From: Calliopum simillimum
Taxonomy: Eukaryota > Arthropoda > Insecta > Diptera > Lauxaniidae
DNA: 64,000 nt
Direction: 5' to 3'
NCBI GenBank assembly: GCA_951812925.1
Contig: OX638372.1
Span: forward strand, 45,134,245-45,198,244
Program-made: the position numbers and the translations under genes
Notes under the pieces: generated by a model
Told to the model about the DNA's origin: nothing
Database searches by the model: none
Seen by the model: only the letters and a program-made list of their open reading frames with translations
Shown: positions 1-12,400 of the stretch, one piece after another
Layout: every line of letters begins with the position of its first letter
Position numbering within the stretch: position 1 is the stretch's first letter

Positions 1-999
1 CAATTCGATGTTTTGACTGCTCAAAAATTCACCTGTTTCACGAGATGTGTGAGAGCTCGCATTGTCATGATGGAGAATGATTTGTCTGCGGGGGTTGGTT
101 TTACGAATTTCTCCGAAGACTTCCGGCAAACAAATGGTAGTGTACCACTCAGAACTGACCGTCCTACGTTGCTCAAGCGGAACAGTGTCCACATGACCCA
201 TTCGGCCGAAGAAACAGGCAACCATTTGCTTCGCTGTGCTTCTTCCACGAACAACTTTTGTTGGATTTAGCTCGTTTTGGAATACCCACACGGTCGATTA
301 CTGTTTTGTTTCCGGCTCATACGCATATATCCATGATTCGTCACCTGTCACGATCTTATACACGTCTTTTGAAGCACCACGGTCGAATTTTTTAATCATT
401 TCCTTACACTAAACGATGCGAGCCTTTTTTTGAGCGATTGATAAATTATGGGTTTCCAACGAGAACAAACGTTTTTTACAACTAAGTGTTCATGCAAGAT
501 CGAATGTATTGGAATGGAACCAATGTGCAAGGATGCCTCAATCTCACAATATGCCACATGACGATCTTTCATTATCAGTTCATGCACTGCATCGATGATT
601 TGTGGCACAACAACCGATTTTGGACGACCTTCACGGAATTCGTCGGTGACCGAACAACGACCACAATTGAATTCACTTTACCAACCATATAATGTGGTTT
701 TTGATGGTGCTTTATCGCCATACAAAGAACTGAGTTCATCGACACATTCTTGTTGACATAATCTACTTACGTCGAAAGTTGTGAAAAATAATCCAACGAA
801 AGTCTTCCGTTGAAATTTCCATTTTTTGGCCAAATTGATTTTCTTAACACACTTGAAACAAAACAAATAGCACTTGTATATCAAAAAGTTGTGAGTACGT
901 TTATGCTAAAAAATGCCAAACTTTATTATGGTGTTGCCAGATTTTAGCTATTGACATTAGTGTTGCTAGTTTCCGAAATATAAGTAGTGACACTCGTAT
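1..999 (-). mobile_element. Mariner element, broken, cut by window edge
   Basis: It aligns along its length with the mariner at 19334-20330 in the same orientation. On the minus strand the first catalytic-Asp region reads [15 protein letters not shown] and is followed by a stop; many other frames are broken. The right inverted repeat near 972-998 (ccgaaatataag...cactcgta) is a degenerate version of the 19034 element's end. Confidence 0.75.
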
Positions 1000-1049
1000 A
1001 ATAAAAAAAGAAATATGTGTGTGTAGATTCATCCCGAAACCGAATCAAA

Positions 1050-1925
1050 AGTTTGAGGGACCCTCAAAACACTATCTGCATCATTTTTTTATATTTTTTT
1101 TTCTCCATACTGAGAAAAACCAATGGAGCTTTTTTGATTCTACTTAAGGCCTATTTTGCCTAAAAAACCATGTTTTTTGGTCATAACTTTTTTTTTTTTT
1201 TTTTCATTACAAAATAAATACCCAGAGTGCTTTAGAAGTAAAGATAATGTTCTTTCAAAAATTTTGGCGTTTAAAAGTTTTTATTTTTTATTTTTTTTGG
1301 TATATAATATTTTCGATTCCAAAATCGTTTGTTTTTTTATTGGTTTTTTAATAACGAGGTCGAAAAAAACATTATTTACTCAGAAGCAAGACATCCAACG
1401 AAAAAAGTATTTGCGGCAAAAAATGCTTCGAATTGTCCAAAAAATAAGTGTGAATTTTTTCAGAGATTTTTGAAAAATTTTATAATTTTTCGAAACTTGG
1501 TCAAAAAAATAAAAAATAAAACAAAAATCCAAAAAATTCTGAAAAAATTCATACGTATTCTGTGGACAATTCAAAGCATTTTTTGCCATATATACTATTT
1601 TCGTTAGATGCCTTGCTTTTAAATTAAAAAATTGTTTTTTTTTTACCTCGTGATTAAAAACGTAAAAAAATCGATTTTAGGATGCGAATATTTTCTATAT
1701 ACCCATAAAAAATTTATAATTTTTAGGTCAAAATTTTTGTAACAACATTATCTTTATTTCTAAAGCACTCTTGGTTATCCATTTCGTAATGAAAAAAAGT
1801 TATGACCAAAAAACTTGTTTTTTTACCTAAAATAGGCTTTCAGTAGAATCAAAAGTGCTCCATCGGTTTTACTCAAAATAAAAAAAAGAACGATGCCGAT
1901 ATCGTTTAAGAGTCCCACTAGCTTT
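1050..1925. repeat. Long hairpin (foldback) element
   Basis: The left half (about 1050-1490) and right half (about 1500-1925) are inverted copies. Examples are ttggtcataac near 1177 against gttatgacc near 1799, and tgcttcgaattgtcc near 1421 against ggacaattcaaagca near 1564. Matching runs almost to the centre, so the spacer is a few bases. The sequence is AT-rich with broken frames only. Confidence 0.7.
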
Positions 1926-3196
1926 TTCATACAAAATCGACCCGGTCTAATGTACGTATGTGCCACCAGTCAATATTAATATTATGGGCTCTCTTTGCAA
2001 CAGAATTATTATTTTCTATCCTTGAAACTATTAAGCCTATTTGAAAGCAAAGAAAAACCTCATAAAGCGCTATAATGTACCCATTAAATCGTGGGAAAAG
2101 CAGTAGATAATATATCCACAAAATCAAATATTGCATGATCTATAGCAAAAACCTCAAAATTTCTCCAATAAAAAAAATTATATAAAAAACCCGTAAAATT
2201 ACGAAGCAAATGACAGAAATAAACTACAAAAAGTTGCAAAAATATCATCATCATCATAAGGTACATCAAACACTACAAATGATGTCCACTGCTATAAAAT
2301 TAAACTTTACAAATGTTCCAAAGTTATAATTACAAATGGAATTACCCAAAAAAAAACTGCAGTGAAACTTCAACCGCTATGACTTACCAAATCTTGTAAG
2401 AAGGCAAAAGTTTTAGGTGCCACTACAAAAACACAAACAGAAACCATGACTTTTAATTTACTTTGCTAATTAATAACATTTGAAAACATAAATAATGGTA
2501 ACGCCCGTTGACGCTTTTGCAGAACGTTTGTACAGATTTTTCTTTTCAAAAAAACCAAAAAAACAAGAACAAAAAAATTCAAAGCAACAAGTACAATGAC
2601 AAAAATTTGTTACATTTTAATAGCTGGTACATGGTAAGAATAACAGAAGGGGGCGTGTGGCTGTGCAAAAGAACAGAAAGGAAGGACGAACATTATCCAA
2701 ACTTTCTAATGATTCTGTATTGCTGCCGCTGCTGCAGTACATGTTAAAATGCATTTAATTCCGCTGTTAACAGCAACCATAAAATCGCTACATATACAAA
2801 AAGTAAATGCAAAAATAAAAGTTGCAATGGTTTTCAAGCGGAAACGGAAGTCAGTTTTGTTTTAACTACTTGATGCCCAAGAGAATACTAATTGATGTAG
2901 GGAGGTTTCAAATAAAAAACAAACTATAGTACACAGTTGCATATTTACTACTATTCAATTATGTATGTGGTATACTCGTAGTTAAATAAATAAATTGGAA
3001 TTAAAGTCGAATGAAAATTAAAATTTTTGTACGTAGTTTAAATTTAAGTAAAAATGAATTGCAATGGCATATATTATGCCATATTTTCTATTGAAAACCC
3101 CATTATATTTAAGATGAAAAAAAGAAAACTTTCGACATAAATAAATGTTCACAACCTACTTATTTCCAATTCACTTTTTCTCTTTTAATTTTCTAG
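1926..3196. other. AT-rich intronic sequence, nothing recognised
   Basis: Upstream intron of NnaD. I saw no splice-bounded coding segment, RNA gene or transposon end. Short open frames have no supporting signal. Confidence 0.5.
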
Positions 3197-3477
3197 CGCA
3201 AGAAAGCCATTGTTGTCTCAGCGCGTGTACACCCCAGCGAAACGCCTGCCTCATGGATGATGAAAGGACTGATGGACTTCATAACAGGCGAATCGACGGT
3301 GGCGAAACGTTTACGCCACAAATTCATATTCAAATTGATACCGATGCTAAACCCTGATGGCGTCATTGTTGGCAACACACGCAATTCGTTAACAGGCAAA
3401 GATTTGAATAGACAATACCGCACTGTTATTAGGGAAACCTATCCATCCATTTGGTATACAAAAGCCATGATTAAAAG
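3197..3477 (+). CDS. NnaD: NnaD exon: HPSE zinc motif and substrate-binding segment
   Basis: The acceptor is ttttctag before 3197 and the donor is AAAAG|GTCAGT after 3477. The exon starts in phase 0 and ends in phase 2. It encodes the core beta strand running into VHPSE (two zinc ligands, His and Glu), then [12 protein letters not shown] and the DLNRQY motif that holds the substrate carboxylate in M14 peptidases. All residues expected for activity here are intact. Upstream exons are needed for the start codon and the N-terminal beta-sandwich domain, and none is visible in 1-3196. Confidence 0.88.
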
Positions 3478-6400
3478 GTCAGTGGTATACATATGCATGC
3501 ATGTATGTATAAGTGAAACAAAGCTTATAAAAATATAAAAGTAGAGGGCACATATTAGACTGATTTAAAAAAAAAAACAAGTTTAAAGCAATTCACGTCT
3601 TTTTGTAAAATACTTTAAGTCATTATAATCAAGTCCTTAGAAAAGAGGATCAAATATATCATAAAAATATGACATAATGGGTTAAGATGTTCTAGAAAAT
3701 AGTTCTTGATGACTTTGGGACAACAAATTTTATTTTCTAGTGTTTTACAGTAGAGTGTAACTACGAGAATGCGTTTTTTGTGAGTATTTAAGCTAAAAAA
3801 AAATAACTTATGTGGTTACTTCAAAGTTCTATTTACTATTTTTTATTAAAGACGAAAAATTCTATGCATAGCACTACTCTTTCTAAGCATTTTTGAGATC
3901 GTAATAAAAGGCGGTGGGAAATGACGCTCAGAAATAAAAACGAAATATCGCCCAAATTATTTTCATATAACTTTGAGTGATATAATCATTTTGGAAATAA
4001 CGCCCAAAATTTAGATGTTTTCGATACTTTTGGACTGCTACCGACATTTTAGATGTTTTCCGATACCTTCAGACTTTTACCAATTTCTTCGATGTATATC
4101 AATATTTTTCGATACTTTTGGAGTTTTACCGATATTTTTCAATACTTTTACCGATATTTTAAATTTTTTCGATATTTTTGGAGTTTACTGATATTTTAGA
4201 TGCTTTTCGACATTTTTGGACTTTTTTTATCGGTATTTCCGATATTTTTCGATACTTTAACCCATATTATAGGTGTCTTTCGATACTTTTGGACTCATAA
4301 CGTCTTATACCAACATTTTAGATGATTTTCGATACCTTCAGACTTTTACCAACTTCTTCGATGTATTTCAATATTATTCGAGACGTTTGGAGTTTTACCG
4401 ATATTTTAGATGTTTTTCGATACCTACTTTTACCGATATTTTTGGATTTTACTGATATTTTAGATGCTTTTCGACATTTTTGGGCTTTTATCGGTATTTC
4501 GGATATTTTTCGATATTTTAGATGTTTTTCGAATTTTTTGGACTTATACCGACTTCTTCAATGTATTTCTATATGTTTCCATACTTTTAAGCTCTAACCG
4601 ATATTTTAGATGCTTCCGATAGCCTTGAGCTTTTACCAATTTTTTCGATTTATTTCAATGTTTTTCCGATACTTTTGGACTTTTGCCGATTTTTTCGATA
4701 TATTTCAATATTTTTCGATACTTTTGGGCTTTCACCCATATTTTGGAAGTTTGGCTTCTACCGTTTTTTCGATGTATTTAAACTTTTTTCGATATTTTTG
4801 GACTTATACTACTGGCGGTACAAGTTCCAATAAATAGGCGTTATTTGGTTCTTTTTGAGGATATTTCATTTCGATAAATGGTATGGCGGTATTTCCAAAA
4901 TGATTATCGACCAAATTTCGGCGTTACTTCATATTTTTTGGGAGTTATTTGTTTTTTTTTTGCGTTATCTCATATTTGACACCCTCTAATTTTTTGAGGT
5001 AATCATGGGATTTCCAAAAATACTTTTTTTTTTTTTTTTTTTTTGAATCAGTCAAGTGTATAAATAAAAAATCATGACTATGGAAAATTGCAATTTCCGT
5101 TTCATGCGTTCATGCGTTCGTGCTTTACTTCTAATGGTTAAGAGGATTTTTTTCATCCGCTTCTTTTTTTTAAAATGTTTTATTACCAGCTAATGGTGGA
5201 TTCATGTTTCCTCTTTCTAACTTTTGTTCTTCAATTTCCCTTTTCTACCATAGACTGATTGATGAATGTGGTGTTGCCATGTACTGTGATATGCACGCTC
5301 ACTCCCGAAAGCACAATATTTTCTTTTACGGCTGTGAGAACAAACGGAATCCTGAGAAGAAACTTACGGAGCAAGTTTTTCCGCTAATGATGCATAAAAA
5401 TTGTGCAGATAAGGTAAGGGAAAAAGGCTGCGAGTAATGGATGCTGCTATTGCTGCTGCTTTCTGACTGCATTTTTAATGAGGTACATGCAGACAGATAG
5501 ACGGACAGACAGAGAGACCACCGTTGCTGGTTGCATCGTTTTAATTTACTTTTTATTACGCTGTCTTATTTATCTTTTGCTTCATTACACTGCTGTTACT
5601 CTGCTACTACCATTTAATTTATTTACATTTTGCTTTTTCGTTGTTTCCTTCTTTTTTTCCTTTCTTTTTCACTCTTTTGTTGCAGTTTTCCTTTGAAAGT
5701 TGCAAATTTAAGGTTCAACACAGCAAGGAAGGTACAGGACGTATTGTGGTATGGATGCTGGGCATCACAAACAGCTACACAATTGAGGCATCATTTGGTG
5801 GATCATCGTTGGGCTCACGCAAAGGAACACATTTTAATACAGGGGTAAGTAGTGAACACTCACATAATAGAGTATAAAGTTTTGTTTATTTTATTTTTAT
5901 TTTGTTACCCGAGTTGTGGCCAAAAAAAACTTTTCTCCACCTTTGTTTTATTCAAAAAATTTGACTTTAAATGTTACAAAAATTGGAGTCCAGCTCTTTC
6001 TTTAATTTCTTCGTTCCGTCATACAGTTTGTTTAACAATGTCCTTACGCATTATGTTTTTATGAGAATTGAATCAAAGTTTCAACTTTTGTGAATATATA
6101 TTTTAAGTTTTTAACCATTTGTATACAAATCTCCGAATACCCTTAAACAAATATTCTTCAATAAATTCTCAACTTCCATGCCTATCTTAAAGGATTTGAC
6201 TTGACCTTCTCGACTGTCGCTGAATGAATTTTATTGTTTTTGAAATGAAGAATATTGAGAAATAAATTTTGAGAAAGGTAAAAAGGGTTTAAAAAAGTCG
6301 AAAAAGGTTGAAGATACTAAAAAAATAGTGAAATGGTAGGAATGTCGAAAAATATTGAATAATGTCGATTGAGAAATCAGCGCAAGGAACTGCATTAGAT

Positions 6401-9400
6401 GGAGATGATTCATTCTTAAGTAAACCAAATTTAGCTTTCAGAATAGTGTTGTTAATAAACTGTAACATCATAATTTGTATACCCTACACCGAATTCATAC
6501 AAACATATGTAGACAGACATATGTACATACATTTGTACATAAATGACATTTATGGCGCTTAGAAAATTAGTTTTCTTTTTAAACCCTACACACAGGGTAT
6601 ATTCACTTTGTCCTTCCGTTTGTAACGCAGAGAAGGTGGCGTGCATATACTTATATTTTTGATCAGCGTCTCCTCCTGAGTCGATAAAGCCATGTCCGTC
6701 TGTCTGGCTGGGTGGTTGGGTGCGCGTGGAAATACATTTCTGGGAAAACTGAGCAAGATAATTCAATGAAATTTGGAACACTGCCGCCGTCGTCAAAATT
6801 GCTCGTGGGATTTAAAATGAGCGAAATCGGTCAACGGACACGCCTACCGCCCATACAAAAAATATATTCAAAATGCAACTTTAGGAATATTTTTCACGGA
6901 CAAGAGGGCGTGGCACCTCCCCTATAAGTAAAAGCTTCAAAACGGTGTACTGAAAGTGTTTTTTGAGATAATCCAACTAATTTCACTCAAATACTAAGGA
7001 CTATAAATGCACGCTCTGAGCTAAAGCAAAATGAACTCGAACAAGAGGGCGTGGCACCTCCCCTATAAGCAAAAGCTTTAAAACGTACGTTTTCAGTATA
7101 ACGTTTTTTGAGATAATCTAACCAAATTTCACTCAAAAACTGAGTTAACTCGGACAAGAAATTTTAATCAGACACTAAACACTATAAATGCAAGCTCTGA
7201 GCAAAAACTGAATGAAATCGGACAAGAGGGCGTGGCATCTCCCATATAAGCCAAAGTTTCAAAATGCTTTACTGAAAGAGTTTTTTGAGATAATCCAACT
7301 AAATTTCACTCAAATACTAAGGACTATAAATGCACGCTCTGAGCTAAAGCAAGACGAACTCGAACAAGAGGGCGTGGCACCTCCCCTATAAGCAAAAGCT
7401 TTAAAACGTACGTTTTCAGTATAACGTTTTTTGAGATAATCTAACCAAATTTCACTCAAAAACTGAGTTAACTCGGACAAGAAATTTTAATCAGACACTA
7501 AACACTATAAATGCAAGCTCTGAGCAAAAACTGAATGAAATCGGACAAGAGGGCGTGGCATCTCCCATATAAGCCAAAGTTTCAAAATGCTTTACTGAAA
7601 GAGTTTTTTGAGATAATCCAACTAAATTTCACTCAAATACTAAGGACTATAAATGCACGCTCTGAGCTAAAGCAAGACGAACTCGAACAAGAGGGCGTGG
7701 CACCTCCCCTATAAGCAAAAGCTTTAAAACGTACGTTTTTAGTATAACGTTTTTTGAGATAATCTAACCAAATTTCACTCGAAAACTGAGTTAACTCGGA
7801 CAAGAAATTTTAATCAGACACTAAACACTATAAATGCAAGCTCTGAGCAAAAACTGAATGAAATCGGACAAGAGGGCGTGGCATCTCCCATATAAGCCAA
7901 AGTTTCAAAATGCTTTACTGAAAGAGTTTTTTGAGATAATCTAACCAAATTTCACTCAAAAACTGAGTTAACTCGGACAATTTTAAAAATACTGCAGTGT
8001 AGGGTATTTAATGTTTGGCCAGGCCAAAGGTTACACTCTTACAAGTTTTTTTTTTTTAATATCAGCACAAAAATCAAGATCGTTCAATTCTGCAAAATCT
8101 ACACTTTTTTTACGACGTAAGGTGTATTTTATTCAAAGCTAACGAATATGTATTAGAAATACACACTGTATATACTGTCAATATTTATATTGTATAGGCA
8201 ACGCTACTATGAAAATAATCATAAAACTAAAAAGACGGAAATAAAATGCTAACCAAGTTATTGGCATCCTGCTGTGTATGAAAACAGTAGATTTCATATC
8301 AGCATCGAAAACTTCTATAAAACAAAAAACAATAAAATGGAGCAAACAATTCCTGGGTTGGATTTTATTGATATTAATGTGCCATCTATCTGTGCGTTAT
8401 GTGCTGTTGCCGTATACTCCTCCATATGATAATAAAATCAAATGGAATTGAAGAAATATTAAGAGTTTTGTATTAAACATAATTGGAAGGAGGATATCCA
8501 CACATTTGTTACAACATCACATCTGTCCTTTGAAGTTATCCTTACAAATTAGACGATAAAAGATGTTATTATTGTCATTGCCAGCATTGGCTTATTGAGG
8601 CATTATCGTAGTTATTGCTTATGCTTTGTTCAAGTAGCTCGAATGGATGGATACATTTATGTACTCGCATAAGCAACATACAAATGCGACAGCAAATGAT
8701 TTGGGTAGTGCTTATCGAAAATATTGGAAAATATTGTTGAATTTTTGTTTCATTGATTCCCTTTTGAACACAAAACTATTTGCTATAAACGTTAAAGCTT
8801 CATAATTTGTGCAAAAAAAAAAATGGATTTTAAATATGTCTTTTAATGACTTTAAGTAGTTTATCTCAAAAAAAGTTTTAAATGACTAAGAAAAAACTTT
8901 TTTCTCACATATCCCAGTTAATGAGACGTAGAAAGCTACATTTTTGCACAAGCACACGTTTTGATGTTTTAAGACACTTTAAAAATCTCCAAAAATCACG
9001 TGTCCGCTTGTCCAAAGGTTACGAAATAGTTTTGGAAATATTTCTCTAACAATGGAAAATTGTACAAAATTTTTGGAAATAAAGTCAAAAAAATTTTGTA
9101 CAATTTTCCATTGTTAGAGAAATATTGGCATTATTTCCTTTTTGTATATCACATAACTTTTGGAAATATAGCCGAAATTTTTTGGAAAAAACGCCAGAAA
9201 AGTTTTTGGATTTATCTTCATAACAAAATGCCAGTGCTTTGTATGGAGAGTTTTCAGGCTTCCAAAAAATTTTCCGGCGTTACTTTCGGAATCCCTTCAT
9301 TCATTGTTAAACGTATAAGTAGTTAGCGTAAGAAAGTCTGAAACATCAAATATAAAACATCCTATTTTTTGTCCTATTTATCGACGAAACTGTCCTACTT

Positions 9401-12400
9401 TCCTGAAACAAAATTACAGACATAGAAAGTTGCAGCGAAGTCTTGAAGATTTTAGTCAAATTTTGCTATGCCAAACATGGATTTGCTGTGTTTTAGAAAA
9501 ACAAAAGTTTTGGGTACAGAAAGAGATTGAGAAGACCTCACTTAAACTACATCAGTGACATTAGATCACTTTCTTTATAAACTAAATCGACCAGAGAAAA
9601 AATAGATTACACTGAAATTCTTTGAAGGTACTTGCCATTTTAAGGAAAAAATCAAATAAAATTCGACTTAAAGTTACCTTATGAGATTTTTCCTCTTTCT
9701 GTTTTGTAAAAATACTATAAACTTTTACTTTTATTACATTTTACTCCGAAAATAGTTATATGACACTTTATATTACAAGTAAAAGTAGTAAAACGTTAAT
9801 GGTTGAGTGAACAGCAAAGTAAGCAAAACCCAAGGTGTTTCGTAGTGGTTTTATTGTGTGATAAAAGAAAATAGTTTTATGTGGGTCATAAACGAAGGAC
9901 AAATTACTTAACAAGGTAGTTGAAAGAGTTTAAGGCTGCTATGCAGGAAACATTGTATTTAACGCAAATAAATAAAAGAAATAATAGATTAGATTAGATT
10001 TGGTTCGATTAGAGTAGACTAGAGTAGAGTAGAGTAGAGTAGAGTAGAGTAGAGTAGAGTAGAGTAGAGTAGAGTAGAGTAGAGTAGAGTAGAGAAGAGT
10101 AGAGTAGAGTAGAGTAGAGTAGAGTAGAGTAGAGTAGAGTAGAGTAGAGTAGAGTAGAGTAGAGTAGAGTAGAGTAGAGTAGAGTAGAGTAGAGTAGAGT
10201 AGAGTAGAGTAGAGTAGAGTAGAGTAGAGTAGAGTAGAGTAGAGTAGAGTAGAGTAGAGTAGAGTAGAGTAGAGTAGAGTAGAGTAGAGTAGAGTAGAGT
10301 AGAGTAGAGTAGAGTAGAGTAGAGTAGAGTAGAGTAGAGTAGAGTAGAGTAGAGTAGAGTAGAGTAGAGTAGAGTAGAGTAGAGTAGAGTAGAGTAGAGT
10401 AGAGTAGAGTAGAGTAGAGTAGAGTAGAGTAGAGTAGAGTAGAGTAGAGTAGAGTAGAGTAGAGTAGAGTAGAGTAGAGTAGAGTAGAGTAGAGTAGAGT
10501 AGAGTAGAGTAGAGTAGAGTAGAGTAGAGTAGAGTAGAGTAGAGAAGAGTAGAGTAGAGTAGAGTAGAGTAGAGTAGAGTAGAGTAGAGTAGAGTAGAGT
10601 AGAGTAGAGTTGAGTAGAGTAGAGTAGAGTAGAGTAGAGTAGAGTAGAGTAGAGTAGAGTAGAGTAGAGTAGAGTAGAGTAGAGTAGAGTAGAGTAGATT
10701 AGAGTAGAGTAGAGAAGAGAAGAGCACAAAAGAGTAGAGTTGAGTTGATTTGAGTTGAGTTGAGTTGAGTTGAGTAGAGTAGAGTAGAGTAGAGTAAAGT
10801 AGAGTTGAGTAGAGTAGAGTAGAGTAGAGTAGAGTAGAGTAGAGTAGAGTAGAGTAGAGTAGAGTAGAGTAGATTAGAGTAGAGTAGAGTAGAGTAGAGT
10901 AGAGTAGAGTAGAGTAGAGTAGAGTAGAGTAGAGTAGAGTAGAGTAGAGTAGAGTAGAGTAGAGTAGAGTAGAGTAGAGTAGAGTAGAGTAGAGTAGAGT
11001 AGAGTAGAGTAGAGTAGAGTAGAGTAGAGTAGAGTAGAGTAGAGTAGAGTAGAGTAGAGTAGAGTAGAGTAGAGTAGAGTAGAGTAGAGTAGAGTAGAGT
11101 AGAGTAGAGTAGAGTAGAGTAGAGTAGAGTAGAGTAGAGTAGAGTAGAGTAGAGTAGAGTAGAGTAGAGTAGAGTAGAGTAGAGTAGAGTAGAGTAGAGT
11201 AGAGTAGAGTAGAGTAGAGTAGAGTAGAGTAGAGTAGAGTAGAGTAGAGTAGAGTAGAGTAGAGTAGAGTAGAGTAGAGTAGAGTAGAGTAGAGTAGAGT
11301 AGAGTAGAGTAGAGTAGAGTAGAGTAGAGTAGAGTAGAGTAGAGTAGAGTAGAGTAGAGTAGAGTAGAGTAGAGTAGAGTAGAGTAGAGTAGAGTAGAGT
11401 AGAGTAGAGTAGAGTAGAGTAGAGTAGAGTAGAGTAGAGTAGAGTAGAGTAGAGTAGAGTAGAGTAGAGTAGAGTAGAGTAGAGTAGAGTAGAGTAGAGT
11501 AGAGTAGAGTAGAGTAGAGTAGAGTAGAGTAGAGTAGAGTAGAGTAGAGTAGAGTAGAGTAGAGTAGAGTAGAGTAGAGTAGAGTAGAGTAGAGTAGAGT
11601 AGAGTAGAGTAGAGTAGAGTGGAGTGGAGTAGAGTAGAGTAGAGTAGAGTAGAGTAGAGTAGAGTAGAGTAGAGTAGAGTAGAGTAGAGTAGAGTAGAGT
11701 AGAGTAGAGTAGAGTAGAGTAGAGTAGAGTAGAGTAGAGTAGAGTAGAGTAGAGTAGAGTAGAGTAGAGTAGAGTAGAGTAGAGTAGAGTAGAGTAGAGT
11801 AGAGAAGAGCAAAGCAGAAAAGAGTAGAGCAAAGCAGAAAAGAGTAGAGCAAAGCAGAGAAGAATAGAGTAGTATCGATTCGATTCGATTATGTTGACGA
11901 TAGCAGAACTACTAAGTCTTCGAACTATTATGCCAACTCTATTAAACTCTAGAGCAGTTCTAGGAATCAAGCGAATTTGCAAAACTATAAAACGTCCAAC
12001 TTTTATTAATCTTTTTTGGCTTAACTACAGTTTAGTCTCCAATTGAAATTGATTATAAACCAAATATTTTCTTATTTGCTTTTAAAATCTAAGGATAAAT
12101 ATGGAATCTAAAAGTGTCGCTCGGATCTGGTTTTGGAGATAAAGGCATCGGAAGTTGCGGATATAGCTTTTCTAAAAATCTATATAAGTTAAAAACGGCT
12201 GCATTGATTTCCAAAATATGGGTGTCATATGAAAGGTAACTTAACAAGCTACAATTAAATTTAAAAATTTTTGGAATTTGGCTCGTAGTTTTTGAGATAT
12301 TACGACTATTCTGAAATTTGGACTGTTTTTTTTTTTTAAAAACCGTTATTTTTCCCAAAAAATCCGTTATTACTGTACAATTTTATTAAAATATTTTTAA

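Noticed and set aside
9939..11982. Very long minus-strand open frames (up to 637 codons) of repeating Leu-Leu-Tyr-Ser-Thr
   Set aside because: They arise only because the reverse complement of AGAGT contains no stop in any frame. All three frames are open and the product is pure repeat.
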